This document shows, piece by piece, positions 38,823-49,737 of a DNA stretch of 64,000 nt; within the stretch, counting starts at the first letter, position 1; each line of letters opens with the position of its first letter. Source of the DNA: Cheiracanthium punctorium. Lineage: Eukaryota > Arthropoda > Arachnida > Araneae > Cheiracanthiidae. Location of the stretch: positions 160,001 to 224,000 of the forward strand of contig JAWZYV010019475.1 of assembly GCA_038373885.1 (NCBI GenBank), in the 5' to 3' direction. The notes beneath the pieces were generated by a model. The model was not told where the DNA came from. It saw nothing but the letters and a program-made list of their open reading frames with translations, and searched no databases. Made by a program: the position numbers and the translations under genes.

Positions 38823-39802
38823 CAGGGTATCCAGTGCTAACTGTGCCCAGTGGCTATTTCGTAAACCGTTAGTCAGAGGCACATAGTTCCACTTGCAAAA
38901 ACGCTTTGAATTATGTAATCTATTATACCAGAAACAATCAATGTCAATAAATCATTACTATAAAATTTACGAAATTCAAATTTTTATACGGTTCCCCGGC
39001 CCTACCAGGGATTTTTAGAAAATTTTCTTTATAAAATTTCATGCACACACACAAAAAAAATTCCTCCTAATAAAAAAATCCTTATTTCGACCCCCCACGA
39101 CCAAACTTCACCGAGATACAGCTGCTTAAAGTTAGAGTACTTTTCGAGCAGCGAAATAGGGGTTGTATACAAAATGAATTTGAGAAAAATTAATGTACAT
39201 GGTTTGATAATAATTTGTTCACTTTGTAATATTTATTAACAATTTCATTAACTATTTTATGAATGTAGATTGCAATGTAGAAGATTACCGTTTAATTATG
39301 CGTATCTAATAAATTAACATAAAAATATAGCCTATACTGAAAATAGAACATTTTTTAAAGAGTTTTTAAAATGAACTGGGGTTAAATAACTTAAAATAAA
39401 ATTTAAGGACATAAACACTTCATTAAAAATTAAATTAGAAAATGAAATATTTAAAAATACAAATATATGCATTTTATAAACTTAAAATAATATTACGAAT
39501 TCTGTTAGCGTAACATTTGCTCCATAGTAGTTTCCTTCGGCTGCAATACAAATTTGTACCCGTGTAGAGAGCTCTTCCTGTACTTTGCGTAGCATACTCG
39601 GCGCTACACACTTGCATGCTCCACATATGCGATTTAGTAAGTCTGACCCCGGATAGATTTTTATAGAACCTGAATATAACCTTCTGTTTAAAGATTAGTA
39701 TTCTAAAATTAGTTTCGCTTCTTTCTCGGCATTATGCTAGAAAATGAATTAAAACCTATAAATTAAAATTTCAATATTTATATGGTCCCTTATCCCCCCC
39801 TG
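38823..39802 (-). mobile_element. Tc1/mariner-class relic with CAGGGT ends
   Basis: The left end CAGGGTATCCAGTGC and right end CCCCCCCTG are flanked by TA within TA-rich arrays on both sides. The first ~240 bp parallel the arms of the foldback at 47828, including CCAGTGGCTATTTC and TTTTTATACGGTTCCCC. The minus strand at about 39640-39510 encodes DLLNRICGACKCVAPSMLRK and then VQEELSTRVQICIAAEGNYY. This resembles the C-terminal tail of Tc1/mariner-like transposases, which commonly end ...RRVxxCIxxxGGHFE. The catalytic core is not visible, so the relic is defective. It would explain the TA target of the foldback family. Confidence 0.55.

Positions 39803-39807
<5 letters not shown>

Positions 39808-39844
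<37 letters not shown>
39808..39844. repeat. (TA)n microsatellite
   Basis: Alternating TA tract bordering the relic at 38823-39802 on its right and the inverted-repeat element at 39991 on its left. Confidence 0.9.
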
Positions 39845-39845
<1 letters not shown>

Positions 39846-39990
39846 CTTTAATTCTTTATCTTTAAACTTTAAACTTTTATTAACTCTTTAAACTTTAATT
39901 CTTTATCTATTAGCGATAAGCGGTCAGTGTAAATGAAATTTGTTCAAAATAAGGTCGCAAATAAGACTCCGTTAAGAAAAAATCCCTCTC

Positions 39991-40456
39991 GTTAATTTTC
40001 AAAAAGTTGCACCCATTCTTTAATTTGTATACGACCCCATACAAAAGAATTCCCAATTAGTGAAATATGCCCCATACACTCATGAGGTGGCATATAAAAT
40101 TTGAGAATTATACCTTAAAAAGTGTCAGAGAAATGAAGACAACTATAACGTTGACTTAAACCACTTTTCAATAGCTCTCGTAAGGGAAAAAATCACGTCG
40201 AATGATCACACTTCAGAGGTCGTACAGAAATTACGAAAGTAAATCTTTTATTCCACTCTTGCAACAAACATTTATATTCAAAATCATGTATAGTCCCCGA
40301 TCATCTTTCTTTAAACATATCTCTGTGACGTTGTATGATGAAAGGCTCAAATTTGGTGCATCACCTCATTAGTGTATTAGGCACGTTTTACTAATTGGGA
40401 GTTTTTTTAATTCGAGGGTCATATACAAATTAAAAAAGTGTAACTTTTTGAAAATT
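39991..40456. repeat. Inverted-repeat (foldback-like) element
   Basis: The left arm 39991-40137 (GTTAATTTTCAAAAAGTTGC..., TTTAATTTGTATACGACCC, TCCCAATTAGTGAAA, CTCATGAGGTG) is imperfectly repeated in reverse complement at 40313-40456. About 175 bp of spacer separates the arms. It sits between (TA)n at 39808-39844 and a TG/TA array at 40501. The exact termini and target duplication are unresolved. Confidence 0.6.
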
Positions 40457-40500
40457 AATTAAAAGATTTAAAGCCTGTTACCACCTTTTTGGGGCACCAT

Positions 40501-40503
40501 ATA

Positions 40504-40560
<57 letters not shown>
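40501..40560. repeat. Compound (TG)n/(TA)n microsatellite
   Basis: ATATGTGTGTGTG, then (TA)n, then (TG)n. Confidence 0.9.
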
Positions 40561-40981
40561 ATTATTACTTTCATACATTTTATTGCACTGTTACAACATA
40601 CTTGATTTAGTTGAACTATTTATATCCCGTTTTATAATGCATATACGCATACAAATAAACATCTTTTTCATATTACTTTCATAATGCAGGATGATTCGAT
40701 ATACAATTCGTAAATTTATAGGATGAGCAGGGTGAACCAAGCCAACAGGAAATTATATGCAATCCAGGTTCTAATTTGTTGACTGCAAGCATCGCTTTCA
40801 TAAAACTGTTAAAGTACTAATCTATCTTCCAAGTAATACGGTTTACGATTAAATCCCCAGCCTTTCGAAAAAAATAAAATCGTTCAGGTAAAATTGGTAT
40901 TTTAAAAATAGTATTCCACTTCCAATAGTTTAATATTAGGATTAGAAAATGTGACTCGGACACTTTTCTTTTATTAAGATA
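40561..40981. other. AT-rich non-coding DNA
   Basis: No recognisable features up to the Helitron end. Confidence 0.5.
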
Positions 40982-42440
40982 CTAGCTGAAGTACCCGTCC
41001 TTGACGGGTTAGTGAATGCAAATTTCCAAAAAGCAAGAACTTTCGTCAGCATTGGAATACACAGAATGAATGGAGTATGTTGCCAAAGTAAAGAAAGCGA
41101 AGTTATAATTTTTATGTATTGTTAAAATATTACAGGTTAAGAGAGTCACTAAGTAATATCATTTCATTCGCTTTAGTCGTAATTATGTGATGCGCAAACG
41201 AATATTTACGAATATAGAAATAATTTTCGCAAAATCTCAAAATCTAATCAACATCTTTGAAAAATTGGAAGCCTAGAATTTAAGTTGAGTGACAACCTAT
41301 CATGTCACCCAATTTCGTTTCATTCCCTGCAGTCTTTATTTCGTGATGCTGGAACAAAATTTCAGCATTTTAAAACGATTTTCGCAAAATCTCCAAATGT
41401 AATCAAAATATTTTAAAAATTCAACGCCTATAAATTAAGATTAGCAACTACCTATCATATCACTAAATTTCGTATCATTCGTATTAGTTGTTATTACGTG
41501 ATGTTTGAAGAAATATAAACGTATTTTGATAGAATTTTCACAAAATCTCAAAATCTAATGAAAATGTTTAAAAAATTGGATACCTATAGTTTATGTATAG
41601 CAACCATCTATCATGTGACCAAATTTCATATCATTCGCTTTAGTCGTTATTACGTAATGCGGGAACAAAGATTCACTCAGTTTTAAACGATTTTCGCAAA
41701 ATCTCGAAATCGGATCGATTTTTTAAAATTAGATGCTTATAGTTTAAGGTGAGTGACCACCTATCATTTCACCAAATATCATTTTTTCACCTTTGCAGTT
41801 ATTACGTGATGTGCGAACACAAATTTACGCAGTTTGAAACGATTTTCGCAAAATCTGAAATCTAATGAAAATTTTTAAAAATTTGACGCCTATGTTTTAA
41901 GTTGAGTGACCACCTATCATGACACCCAATTTCGTATCATTCGCTTCAGTTGTTTTTACGTGATGCTTGAACACAAATTTACGCAGTTTGAAACGATTTT
42001 CGCAAAATCTCAAAATCCAATCAAGATTTTTAAAAAATTCCACGCCTATGTTTTAAGTTGAGTGACCACCTATCATGACACCCAATTTCGTATCATTCGC
42101 TTCAGTCGTTTTTACGTGATGCTGGAACACAAATTTACGCAGTTTAAAACGATTTTCGCAAAATCTCAAAATCCAATCAAGATTTTTTAAAAATTCCTCG
42201 CCTATGTTTTAAGTTGAGTGACCACCTATCATGACACCCAATTTCATATCATTCGCTTCAGCCGTTTTTACGTGATGCTTAAACAGAAAAAGCGTCACGG
42301 ACAGAATGACAGAACGACAGACAGACAAACTTTTTTTTGAGGGTCGCATCGGATTCCCGGGTGCTTGAAACGGATAGAAATCGCAAAATTTTTGAATTCC
42401 AAGAAATGTACAGACAAAAGTCTAATTTTATTTATATAGA
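40982..42440 (-). mobile_element. Non-autonomous Helitron, complete ends
   Basis: On the minus strand the element starts TCTATATAAATAAAATTAGA at 42440. It ends with a 7-bp-stem, 3-nt-loop hairpin ACCCGTC-AAG-GACGGGT (40993-41009), then ACTTCAG and CTAG at 40985-40982. The host flanks are A on the 5' side and T on the 3' side in that orientation. TC start, hairpin about 11 nt before CTRR, CTAG end, A/T insertion site and no TIR or target duplication are the canonical Helitron criteria. The interior is a tandem repeat (see next entry) with no Rep/helicase frame, so it depends on an autonomous partner. Another copy, 3'-truncated, starts at 57212. Confidence 0.88.
41100..42290. repeat. ~155-bp tandem repeats inside the Helitron
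   Basis: TTTTCGCAAAATCT-like marks recur at 41224, 41379, 41535, 41691, 41843, 41997 and 42153, spacings of 152-156 bp (seven units). Each unit contains ...CACCTATCATGNCACCAATTTCGTATCATTCGCTTNAGTCGTTNTTACGTGATG.... The last two or three units (from about 41840) are most alike; those near 41100-41700 are more diverged. This polarity suggests expansion from the element's 5' side. Confidence 0.85.
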
Positions 42441-42678
42441 TTTAATAAGTAGTGGATGGAGACAATGTTTGTGACTCAGGATCCCCAGTTTTATAGGGAT
42501 TCTCAGGTTACCAGGATATTGAAACTTTTTTCTAACCGATGCTTTTTGCATGGAATGTCCTCACTTATTAGTGCCAAGTAGCAAATGAGTATGGGTGAGT
42601 GAAATGGGGAATGTCTGCGTTGAAACAGGATAAGATATATAGCGCGGGATAAGTCTGTTGTGTAGTTGCCTTTTTAAT
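42441..42678. other. Non-coding DNA
   Basis: Short spacer between the Helitron and the next MITE. Nothing recognised. Confidence 0.5.
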
Positions 42679-42852
42679 CAGGGATGGATGCGAGACGATT
42701 TCTTTCAAGAGACGAGAGATTTACATCTTTTTGTTTTTGGCCAGACGAGACAAACATTTTTAAAATTACAGAGATTTGGGGAGACGAGACAAAGTTTTTT
42801 AGTTATTTCGCGAGGCGCGACAGGACTATTTTTTGACTTGCGTCCATCCCTA
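42679..42852. mobile_element. MITE, YAGGGATGGAYGC family
   Basis: The left end CAGGGATGGATGCGAGACG and the right end (reversed, TAGGGATGGACGCAAGTC) form ~16-bp imperfect TIRs 174 bp apart. The interior repeats GAGACGAGAC-like words four to five times. The YAGGG start resembles hAT TIRs, but the flanking 8-mers (TTTTTAAT/GTTTCGAA) do not form a clear duplication, so hAT membership is tentative. A truncated copy is at 2719. Confidence 0.65.
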
Positions 42853-43810
42853 GTTTCGAATTAAACAAGTTACCGTTAACCCTGAAATGAAGTTCTTGTT
42901 GAAGAACTTTTGTGTGGATTAAAAATCACGTGGTAGTTCATCCCTAATTTAAAAAGCAATACATTAAAGGTTATATAATATCTATTAGGACTACAAAAAG
43001 TCTGATTGCGTTAACTGTTTATTTAGATTTTAATACCATACTACACATTGTTGGTTTTTCGAAGCCTTACACCAGGAATTTTAAAATTCAGAATCTGAAT
43101 AAAACAACGCACATGAATGCAGCTGATCGGGCAAAATAAGTTTCTTCAATTAAAATTTTCTGTTAGTGACTAAGTAATTAGTACAAAATACATGCATGAG
43201 AGAGAGAGAGAGAGAGAGCAAAAGAACTGTTGCCAATAAGTTTAAATTAAGTAAATTTGACCCCTGCGAACACTTATTGTGTGTTGAGCTGTGTAATTTT
43301 AGAAGCGGATACAACACTTTAAGCTAGACCATGCCTTTTTTTCTTTTTCATTAAGTCAGTTTATTAAATTGCATCAATCCATTTTGAAATATCATTTATA
43401 TTTATTTTTTTATACCTACATGTTTTTTTCGCAAGACATTTTTACCTTACGAAACATATTTTTCTGGGAACCAAATTCGCAACAAATAAATAGATGCATG
43501 CTGAATCAACTAAATTTATCCTTATTTCTACTACAGATAAATTTATTACATGTCAAAGAATATCTTAAATTTTTCATTCTCTCTAAAAAGTAAACAAGAA
43601 AGTCTTTATTCTTACTTTTGATCTTTTAAGAATTCTTTACATAGTCACCGACTACAGTCCTACATTTCTCCCAGCAGGAATTTTAAGCCTTAAAATTCAG
43701 AAATTCAATCACGCCACGAGCTTTAGTCTTCACTGTCTTGCTGGAAGCTAAATTAGCTTAACTCTAAAGGAAAACGTGATTGTAATATGTGATCAGCATC
43801 ACGGTTACAA
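42853..43810. other. Non-coding; (GA)n microsatellite
   Basis: A (GA)10-type tract lies at about 43199-43219. No gene recognised. Confidence 0.55.
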
Positions 43811-44140
43811 CCCTGGTGGAAAACGCTATTGATTCCAAATATTTCTTCTACATTGTTGATGTTTTTGAAATAATTTCGCAACATTGAGATACATTGATGA
43901 TATTTCGAATATAACATCAGTATTTACCAAATATTAGGAAAATTTTGGAAGTATTTACTCAATATTCTTTTCTCTAATATTTTATCAATAGTAGTTTGCT
44001 ATATTTAAAGGACATTTCTTTTGCATTGAACATATTTTTAATATTATATTGAATATTGGTAGAATATTAGCTTTACATTTGATAACTATTTTTAAAATAC
44101 TAACTAAATATTTAGAGGCAATATTCTACCGCTACTAGGG
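43811..44140. mobile_element. MITE-like element, CCCTRGTRG ends, AATATT-rich
   Basis: The left end is CCCTGGTGGAAAACGCTATT...CCAAATATTTC. The right end reversed is CCCTAGTAGCGGTAGAATAT...CTAAATATTTAG. The ends correspond but are diverged. CAA occurs immediately outside both ends (possible 3-bp duplication). The ~330-bp interior repeats AATATT/ATATTT words. No coding frame. Confidence 0.5.
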
Positions 44141-45779
44141 CAAAGTGAAAAAAGTGCTCACTTCATTTTTGCATTATTATCTGTAATCCTCCAGAAAGAA
44201 AGCTTTTAATTTCATTAAATACGAATCAATGTAAATGAAACTAAAAGGGCTCGAAATTTATATGTACTCAGTTAAATATCAGGAAGAAATAAAGTTGCTT
44301 CACAAAAGATATACTATTCACGACACCATAATTTTTTTAAAAGTACGTTTTTTAAGTTGTATTAAAAACAACAAACTGTTAGGAGCAAGTTTTATAGAAA
44401 AAAAGTCATTTGATAAAATTAGAGAAAATACAAAGAATATCGCAGCGCAAACTTTGAAACGAGTTACATATGTAACTGTTTACATTATTTTTCGTTTTCT
44501 GTAACTGTGCCAATTTTTTTTTTGTTTTGTTTTGCTTCGCAGTCTAATTAGTTTAAACTTTTGTTTACTTTCACTAAAAAATTGAGTTTCACGCCAAAGA
44601 ATAACAATTGAAATCACAAAATACAGATCCATTCATTTTGCATTTTCGTAACTTTGGCTCTTTGCCTGCGACACGATTTAAAGTTTATTGGAGTTCTTGA
44701 AATTATTCGGAGGACAGAGATTGCCAGAGAAAAAACATAATCTTCAGGACACGAGACTGATTTATAGGCAAAATAAAAAATGCATTTTTTTTCATCTTCT
44801 AGGATGGGAAAGATCGATATTTGATAAACTATTGTACTTATATTTATACAATCTTATAAAAGTCATTAATCCGAATAAAAAAGTGACACGCTTATTAAAG
44901 ACTAAATTACTTAGCTAGGAACAAAAGTACCACAAACATTCTTAATGCATTTTTTTTAAACAGCCTTTAATGCAGAGAGGGATTTTTGCACCAAAGGAAC
45001 TAATAAGGAAAAATGATTATGAATTCTTACTTGTGTCAAAAGAATGAAATAAACTTTAGTCCGAGAGGAGCAATTTAAATGTAATAAGCAACAAAATTGT
45101 ACTTTTATTGGGCGTACTTACCTCAATCAGTTACTTTGCTTTAGATAACCACTAGAAATTTCAGATATTAGTAAAATAGGTTAGACGTAAGTTGTTCAGT
45201 ACATGAAATATATATTGTGTATAAATCGAAAAAAAAACTTAAGGTTAGAACTTACTAGGAGTCATAAACTTAAAATGTGATAAAATTAGTTACATAGATT
45301 TTATGAAATTAAATGATGTCTTAAAGAAGAATTTTAACGCTTTGTTTAATGAGAGAAAATTACTTAATAGTTTGAAAAAAAGACTAGAAAGGAAAAAAGG
45401 TTTGCTTACATCCTCAATCAGTACTTGGCATTTTTACATAAATAAAATAATGATTCATTGCTGCATCTAACAAAGAAAATTTTAAAAATCTCAAAATTGA
45501 ACAAATAACACCTTAGCAGCAACGCAAAGTGGATAACAATAATTTATCGGTATTTGGATAATGACTCGAGCAATTCTACAGCATTTTAAAAGTATTATTA
45601 TTGCTTAAAAATATTTCCAAATCTTCCCCATTATTTATCCAATATTGGGATGAATTAGAAATGTAAATATTTTCAAAGTAAAATCCATATTGGCAAAATA
45701 TTACGAGCAAATTTTTCGCTGATTATTTAGCCAAGTCATAGAAAATATGAATGTCACTGTGAGTATGATTATTCACACT
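44141..45779. other. AT-rich non-coding DNA
   Basis: Includes another AATATT-rich patch at about 45595-45715, perhaps a decayed relative of the 43811 element. The 89- and 76-codon frames at 44235 and 44688 have random-looking composition. Confidence 0.45.
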
Positions 45780-46265
45780 TATTGAATAGAGAAGCCTGGG
45801 CACAACTATTTCACTGTTTCACGAGCGGGAGAGTTCCCTGATACCAGAATTCCCGACGTTGGAAGGCGTCAATATTCCGCCGAGTCATTCAGTTCGTCGT
45901 CCAAGTTGAAGTGCTTCCCTTAAAAAATTTTTCATTAGCTGACCAAAGAAATGGAAATCGCAGGGTGACATGTTCGGGCTGTAGGGCGGATGCTGAAGCT
46001 GACGACAATGAAAACGGCTACTCCACTTTCTCACTGATTTGTCAGACACACGGTCTACCCCATATACAGGCACCATCCGGCGATGATTATCACACAGTTA
46101 ACCCCTTCCGCAGTCAGAAATCTAATAACACCTGGATCCCCCCCCCCTCTTCAATCGCCGGAATTTGCACTGTGAGTTCCGTGATGGCCTCACATGCACT
46201 CCCGTGTCAAACGGCCGAACTGCTAGAGTTCGGGATAATTTTTAAGGAATTAGCCCGAAATTTCT
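45780..46265 (-). pseudogene. Internally deleted mariner transposase
   Basis: On the minus strand an N-terminal helix-turn-helix region reads VIRFLTAEGVNCVII, then after a frameshift HRRMVPVYGVDRVSDKSVRK with WSSRF (about 46170-46000). It is joined directly to HPPYSPNMSPCDFHFFGQLM (about 46000-45940), the region of the third catalytic Asp in mariner transposases. A degraded tail reading GNSGIRELSRS, a stop and NSEIVVPRLL follows. Roughly 150-200 residues carrying the first two catalytic Asp residues are missing. The junction is in frame, giving the 63-codon open frame. TIRs were not identified. Adjacent + strand frames are shadows. Confidence 0.75.
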
Positions 46266-47827
46266 GCTAATTTCTAAAATGAAGTCGAACTTCATTCGTA
46301 GAATACTGTAAGTTTCGTTGCTTTGTGCAAATTAAAGACGAACATAGTAGCAAAATTTTAATGTACGTTTTAATTTTTTATCTGTCCCATGAATAACTTT
46401 AAAAAATCTATTTACAAGGAGTATGTTCCATAAATGAGAAATTCCTCATGAGCCAGAGCCCGCCTGAGCCGGAACACAAACGTGAATTTTAGGCTAAGCC
46501 CAGTTTGGGCCGGGGCCTGGGCTGAGTCTGTCTCAACCATGAACTCAACTCTAACAACTGCCTGTTTCTCTTCTACGTCATGTGCGAGTGTCTGCGCATT
46601 TACACAACCACGCTGACCCTACATTCGTCCTTAGATGTCTTACTGCGTTATCCCAAAATGGTACAGTCAAATTTCAAGCGGATTGGCTGTTACGACGTTT
46701 CGTACCTTTGAACTCCTCTTATAATCATTTCGTTTGCTTTCTAGAGGAAATACTTCGAATGATTTTCCAATTGAAGATCGTTATTTCCAAAATGGCAACA
46801 TCGCAATACTGGTGGAATTTCCATTTCGTTCATGGCTTACTTAGAATGAAACCCAGCTAAATCTCCAGCCAGCGAGACCAATATTGGCAAGTTTAAAGGA
46901 GAATCGAATGTTTTAAAGTACTAGAGTCATTTTCCATTTCTTGTGGGCAATTTTGTACTGCTGTTCAGTCATTTAAGTAATTAGTTCAAGCAAATGAATG
47001 TTGTAATAGATTCAGTTCAAATTTCCTTATTTGTACGTAGGCAAAGCATCTTGTTGATTAAAATTCATTGATTCAGCTATGCTAATGTAATTATATTTCA
47101 TATAAATCTCTTACATTTTAAACATTTTAAAAAAATAAAATACATTTTCATCAATAGTTTCTAAACAAATACATTTATTTGATAATTAATAGTAAAATTT
47201 TACGTTCCTTTTGAAGTAAGATTTCGCTTCTATCCAGTTTTGGCAGTATAAAGGAAACTATTCATGCATACTTAATAAATGATGTGTCTGAAATAAATAA
47301 GTTAAAAATGTGCATACACTTGGATTCTATAACCTTATTCTTTATTCCAAAATATCTATGTATTGTATTACTCGTACTCGGTGATAAAAAAATATATATT
47401 TTACAGAATTCTTTAAAAGTTTTACATACGGTATTTTTATCCAGGACAACAAACAACTCGTCTATGTGTTCTTAGAGAAGGTTTCTTTGATCTTAGAGAT
47501 TTCATATACACGACGTGTTCCTCTGTGCGTAGGCAAATACTTAATCAGGCAAAATGATGAAATTTAAAACTTTTTATGTAACTTTAAAAAAAGAAATATA
47601 TTATAATATTAAGATGAATTATGGAACTTTTTCTAATATTGTAAGATGCATATTCTTCTGCAATAATTTTGATATTTCAAAAGTAAGAGTTTTGACTTTT
47701 TTTCCTATATCATTTTTCAGCTTCTTATAAAAAGAATATTCTAGAAAAGCTATTGTTTGTAATATTTATTTTCTGAATGAACAAGTATGCATTTACAACT
47801 TATGCGAAAAAAAGGTATCTATATATA
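46266..47827. other. Non-coding DNA
   Basis: A small GC-rich patch at about 46440-46560 (GCCCAGTTTGGGCC, GGCCTGGGC) looks repeat-derived but is unclassified. The 92-codon frame at 46582-46860 has no recognisable domain. The rest is AT-rich. Confidence 0.45.
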
Positions 47828-48484
47828 CAGGGTGTCCAGTCTTAATGTGACCCAATAGCTAATTCCCGAACCGTTGGGTTTAGATATGTACTTCCAGTTT
47901 GAAAAATGTTTTTCAAAAGGTAACGAATGTTTTTACGTGCTTTTCGAACCAAAAAACCCATTTAGAAAAAAATTACAAAAATTAAATTTTTATACGGTCC
48001 CCAGGTCCTATCACTTATATTTAGGAAAAGATGCAGTACACAAAAACAAAGTAAACAAAAAAAGTTTCATTTTATTACGGTAAAAACTGACCGAGTTATG
48101 GAACTTTCAAAATCATACATTTCATCCATTTTCTCGGCCATTTTCAAGAAACTAGTCAGGGACCGTCTTGAAAATGGCAGAGAAAATGGATGAAATGTAC
48201 AATTTTCAAAGTTCCACAACTCGGTCAGTTTTTATCGTAATAAAATGAAACATTTTGTGTTTACTTTGTTTTCGTGTACTGCATCTTTTCCTAAATATAA
48301 GTGATAGGACCTGGGGACCGTATAAAAATTTAATTTTTATAATTTTTTTCTAAAATGGTTTTTTGGTTCGAAAAGCACGCAAAAACATTCTTTACCTTTT
48401 TAAAAATATTTTTCAAATTGGAAGTGTATATTTAAACCCAACGGTTCGGGAATTAGCTATTGGGTCACATTAAGGCAGAACACC

Positions 48485-48487
<3 letters not shown>
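47828..48487. mobile_element. Foldback element with 322-bp arms
   Basis: The arms 47828-48149 and 48166-48487 are inverted copies with few mismatches, separated by 16 bp (ACTAGTCAGGGACC core). The termini CAGGGTGTCC...CACCCTG are flanked by TA inside TA-rich sequence, as expected for a Tc1/mariner-type TA target. The arms resemble the left ~240 bp of the relic at 38823, so this looks like a derivative made of two inverted copies of that element's left end. A 69-codon + frame inside is a shadow. A transcript across it would form a long hairpin. Confidence 0.85.

Positions 48488-48521
<34 letters not shown>
48488..48521. repeat. (TA)n microsatellite
   Basis: Pure TA repeat abutting the right end of the foldback; a short ATATATA lies on its left side. 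Confidence 0.9.
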
Positions 48522-48522
<1 letters not shown>

Positions 48523-49207
48523 ATGGTTATAATTAACTCCCCTTATGAACAGGACTCTAGAGCTAAAGGAGATGAACAGATTAAAACCAAATTTGATATA
48601 TAGATTATATAGGAGGTTTGCGCAAGGAATTTCGGGGAAAAATCGTTCATAAAATATCCACTACGTGGCTTTTTGCCTGAAAACACACTTATCGATGCAT
48701 ATGGGTAATTCAAAATGAAAAAATAATTTTAACATTTATTCAAAAGGTTTTGAGCATTGTTAAACTAATTTAGTTCATTTTTGAGCTGAATTCACCATAT
48801 AAAACGCCACATAGTGCACAACTTTTTATACGTAGTAATTGGCACCACCGCTCCCAGAAAATCAAGTACTTCAATTTTGAGATTGCACACAATTACATAT
48901 GATATTTCTTATTACGGTCGAAGTGCTTTGTAACGAGAAACAAGAATAAGTTTTTTCACGAGTTGTATAGTACATAGCTATACACGAGTTTTAGTTTTGA
49001 GGTGCTTGATGCAATGATACAATGATGTAAATAGTAGTAATTTGTAAATGTATTAAATTAATTTTGGTTTGGCGCAGTTTCGATTGTATGACAGTTCTCT
49101 CGCAGATTTTCTTTCATAGCATTAGTTCACGAGGAAAAAAAGAGGGACACTAAAATATAAATTTCTGTTAGCAGAGGGATTCCGAACAAATTTCTTAAGT
49201 TTCGGTT

Positions 49208-49210
<3 letters not shown>
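48522..49210. other. Non-coding DNA
   Basis: No gene recognised. Confidence 0.5.

Positions 49211-49248
<38 letters not shown>
49211..49248. repeat. (TA)n microsatellite
   Basis: Pure TA tract just left of the TIR element at 49259. Confidence 0.9.
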
Positions 49249-49251
<3 letters not shown>

Positions 49252-49258
49252 CACACGG

Positions 49259-49737
49259 TGTTCATAATTGATGTTTCCCTATTCACAGTGGAAATACTGC
49301 GAAACGTTTGGTCTGAATGTAACAAAATTTGCCGAAATCCTTAATAAGACTACGGGAGAGAGATTTTTTTTGAAAAAAATTAGTAAAAAAATCATCACTA
49401 GGAGATGATTCAGAACGATTTAGTTTGAATAAAACTGACAAAGAACCAACTAGACGATAGGAGACGGAAAGATCGTATCCACCTGCGTAGAAAGCGCATA
49501 TGTATTTACGGGAACCGAAGCAGGCCAGAGCGCCTGCCCTCAACATGTGAGAGAATTTGCATATTAACAATTCTAGCATCGTAAAAGGCCCCCCAGTGGT
49601 GATTTTTTGAACTGTTTTTTCCCGAGCAGATCTCTCCCCTTGGTCTCGTTAAGGTTTCCTACAAATTTGATTTGATTGCATTCTAATTAGTAGCTTTCGT
49701 TGTGAACTGCTCTGAATAGGGAAACTAATTATGAACA
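49259..49737. mobile_element. TIR element with ~115-bp inverted ends
   Basis: The left end TGTTCATAATTGATGTTTCC... and the reversed right end TGTTCATAATTAGTTTCCC... begin inverted arms of about 115 bp. Both arms contain TTTCCCTATTCA, CAAATTTG/AAAATTTGCC, CCTTAAYRAGAC and GGGAGAGA blocks. The central ~240 bp includes a 98-codon minus-strand frame (49283-49579) with no recognised domain. A shorter relative sits at 31343-31513. No clear target duplication, so the superfamily is open. Confidence 0.7.

Noticed and set aside
44235..44504. 89-codon + frame
   Set aside because: Lys/Ile-rich composition typical of AT-rich chance frames. No motif, splice context or repeat match.
49122..49325. Minus frame with an IYIYIYIY run
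   Set aside because: Translation of a (TA)n microsatellite.
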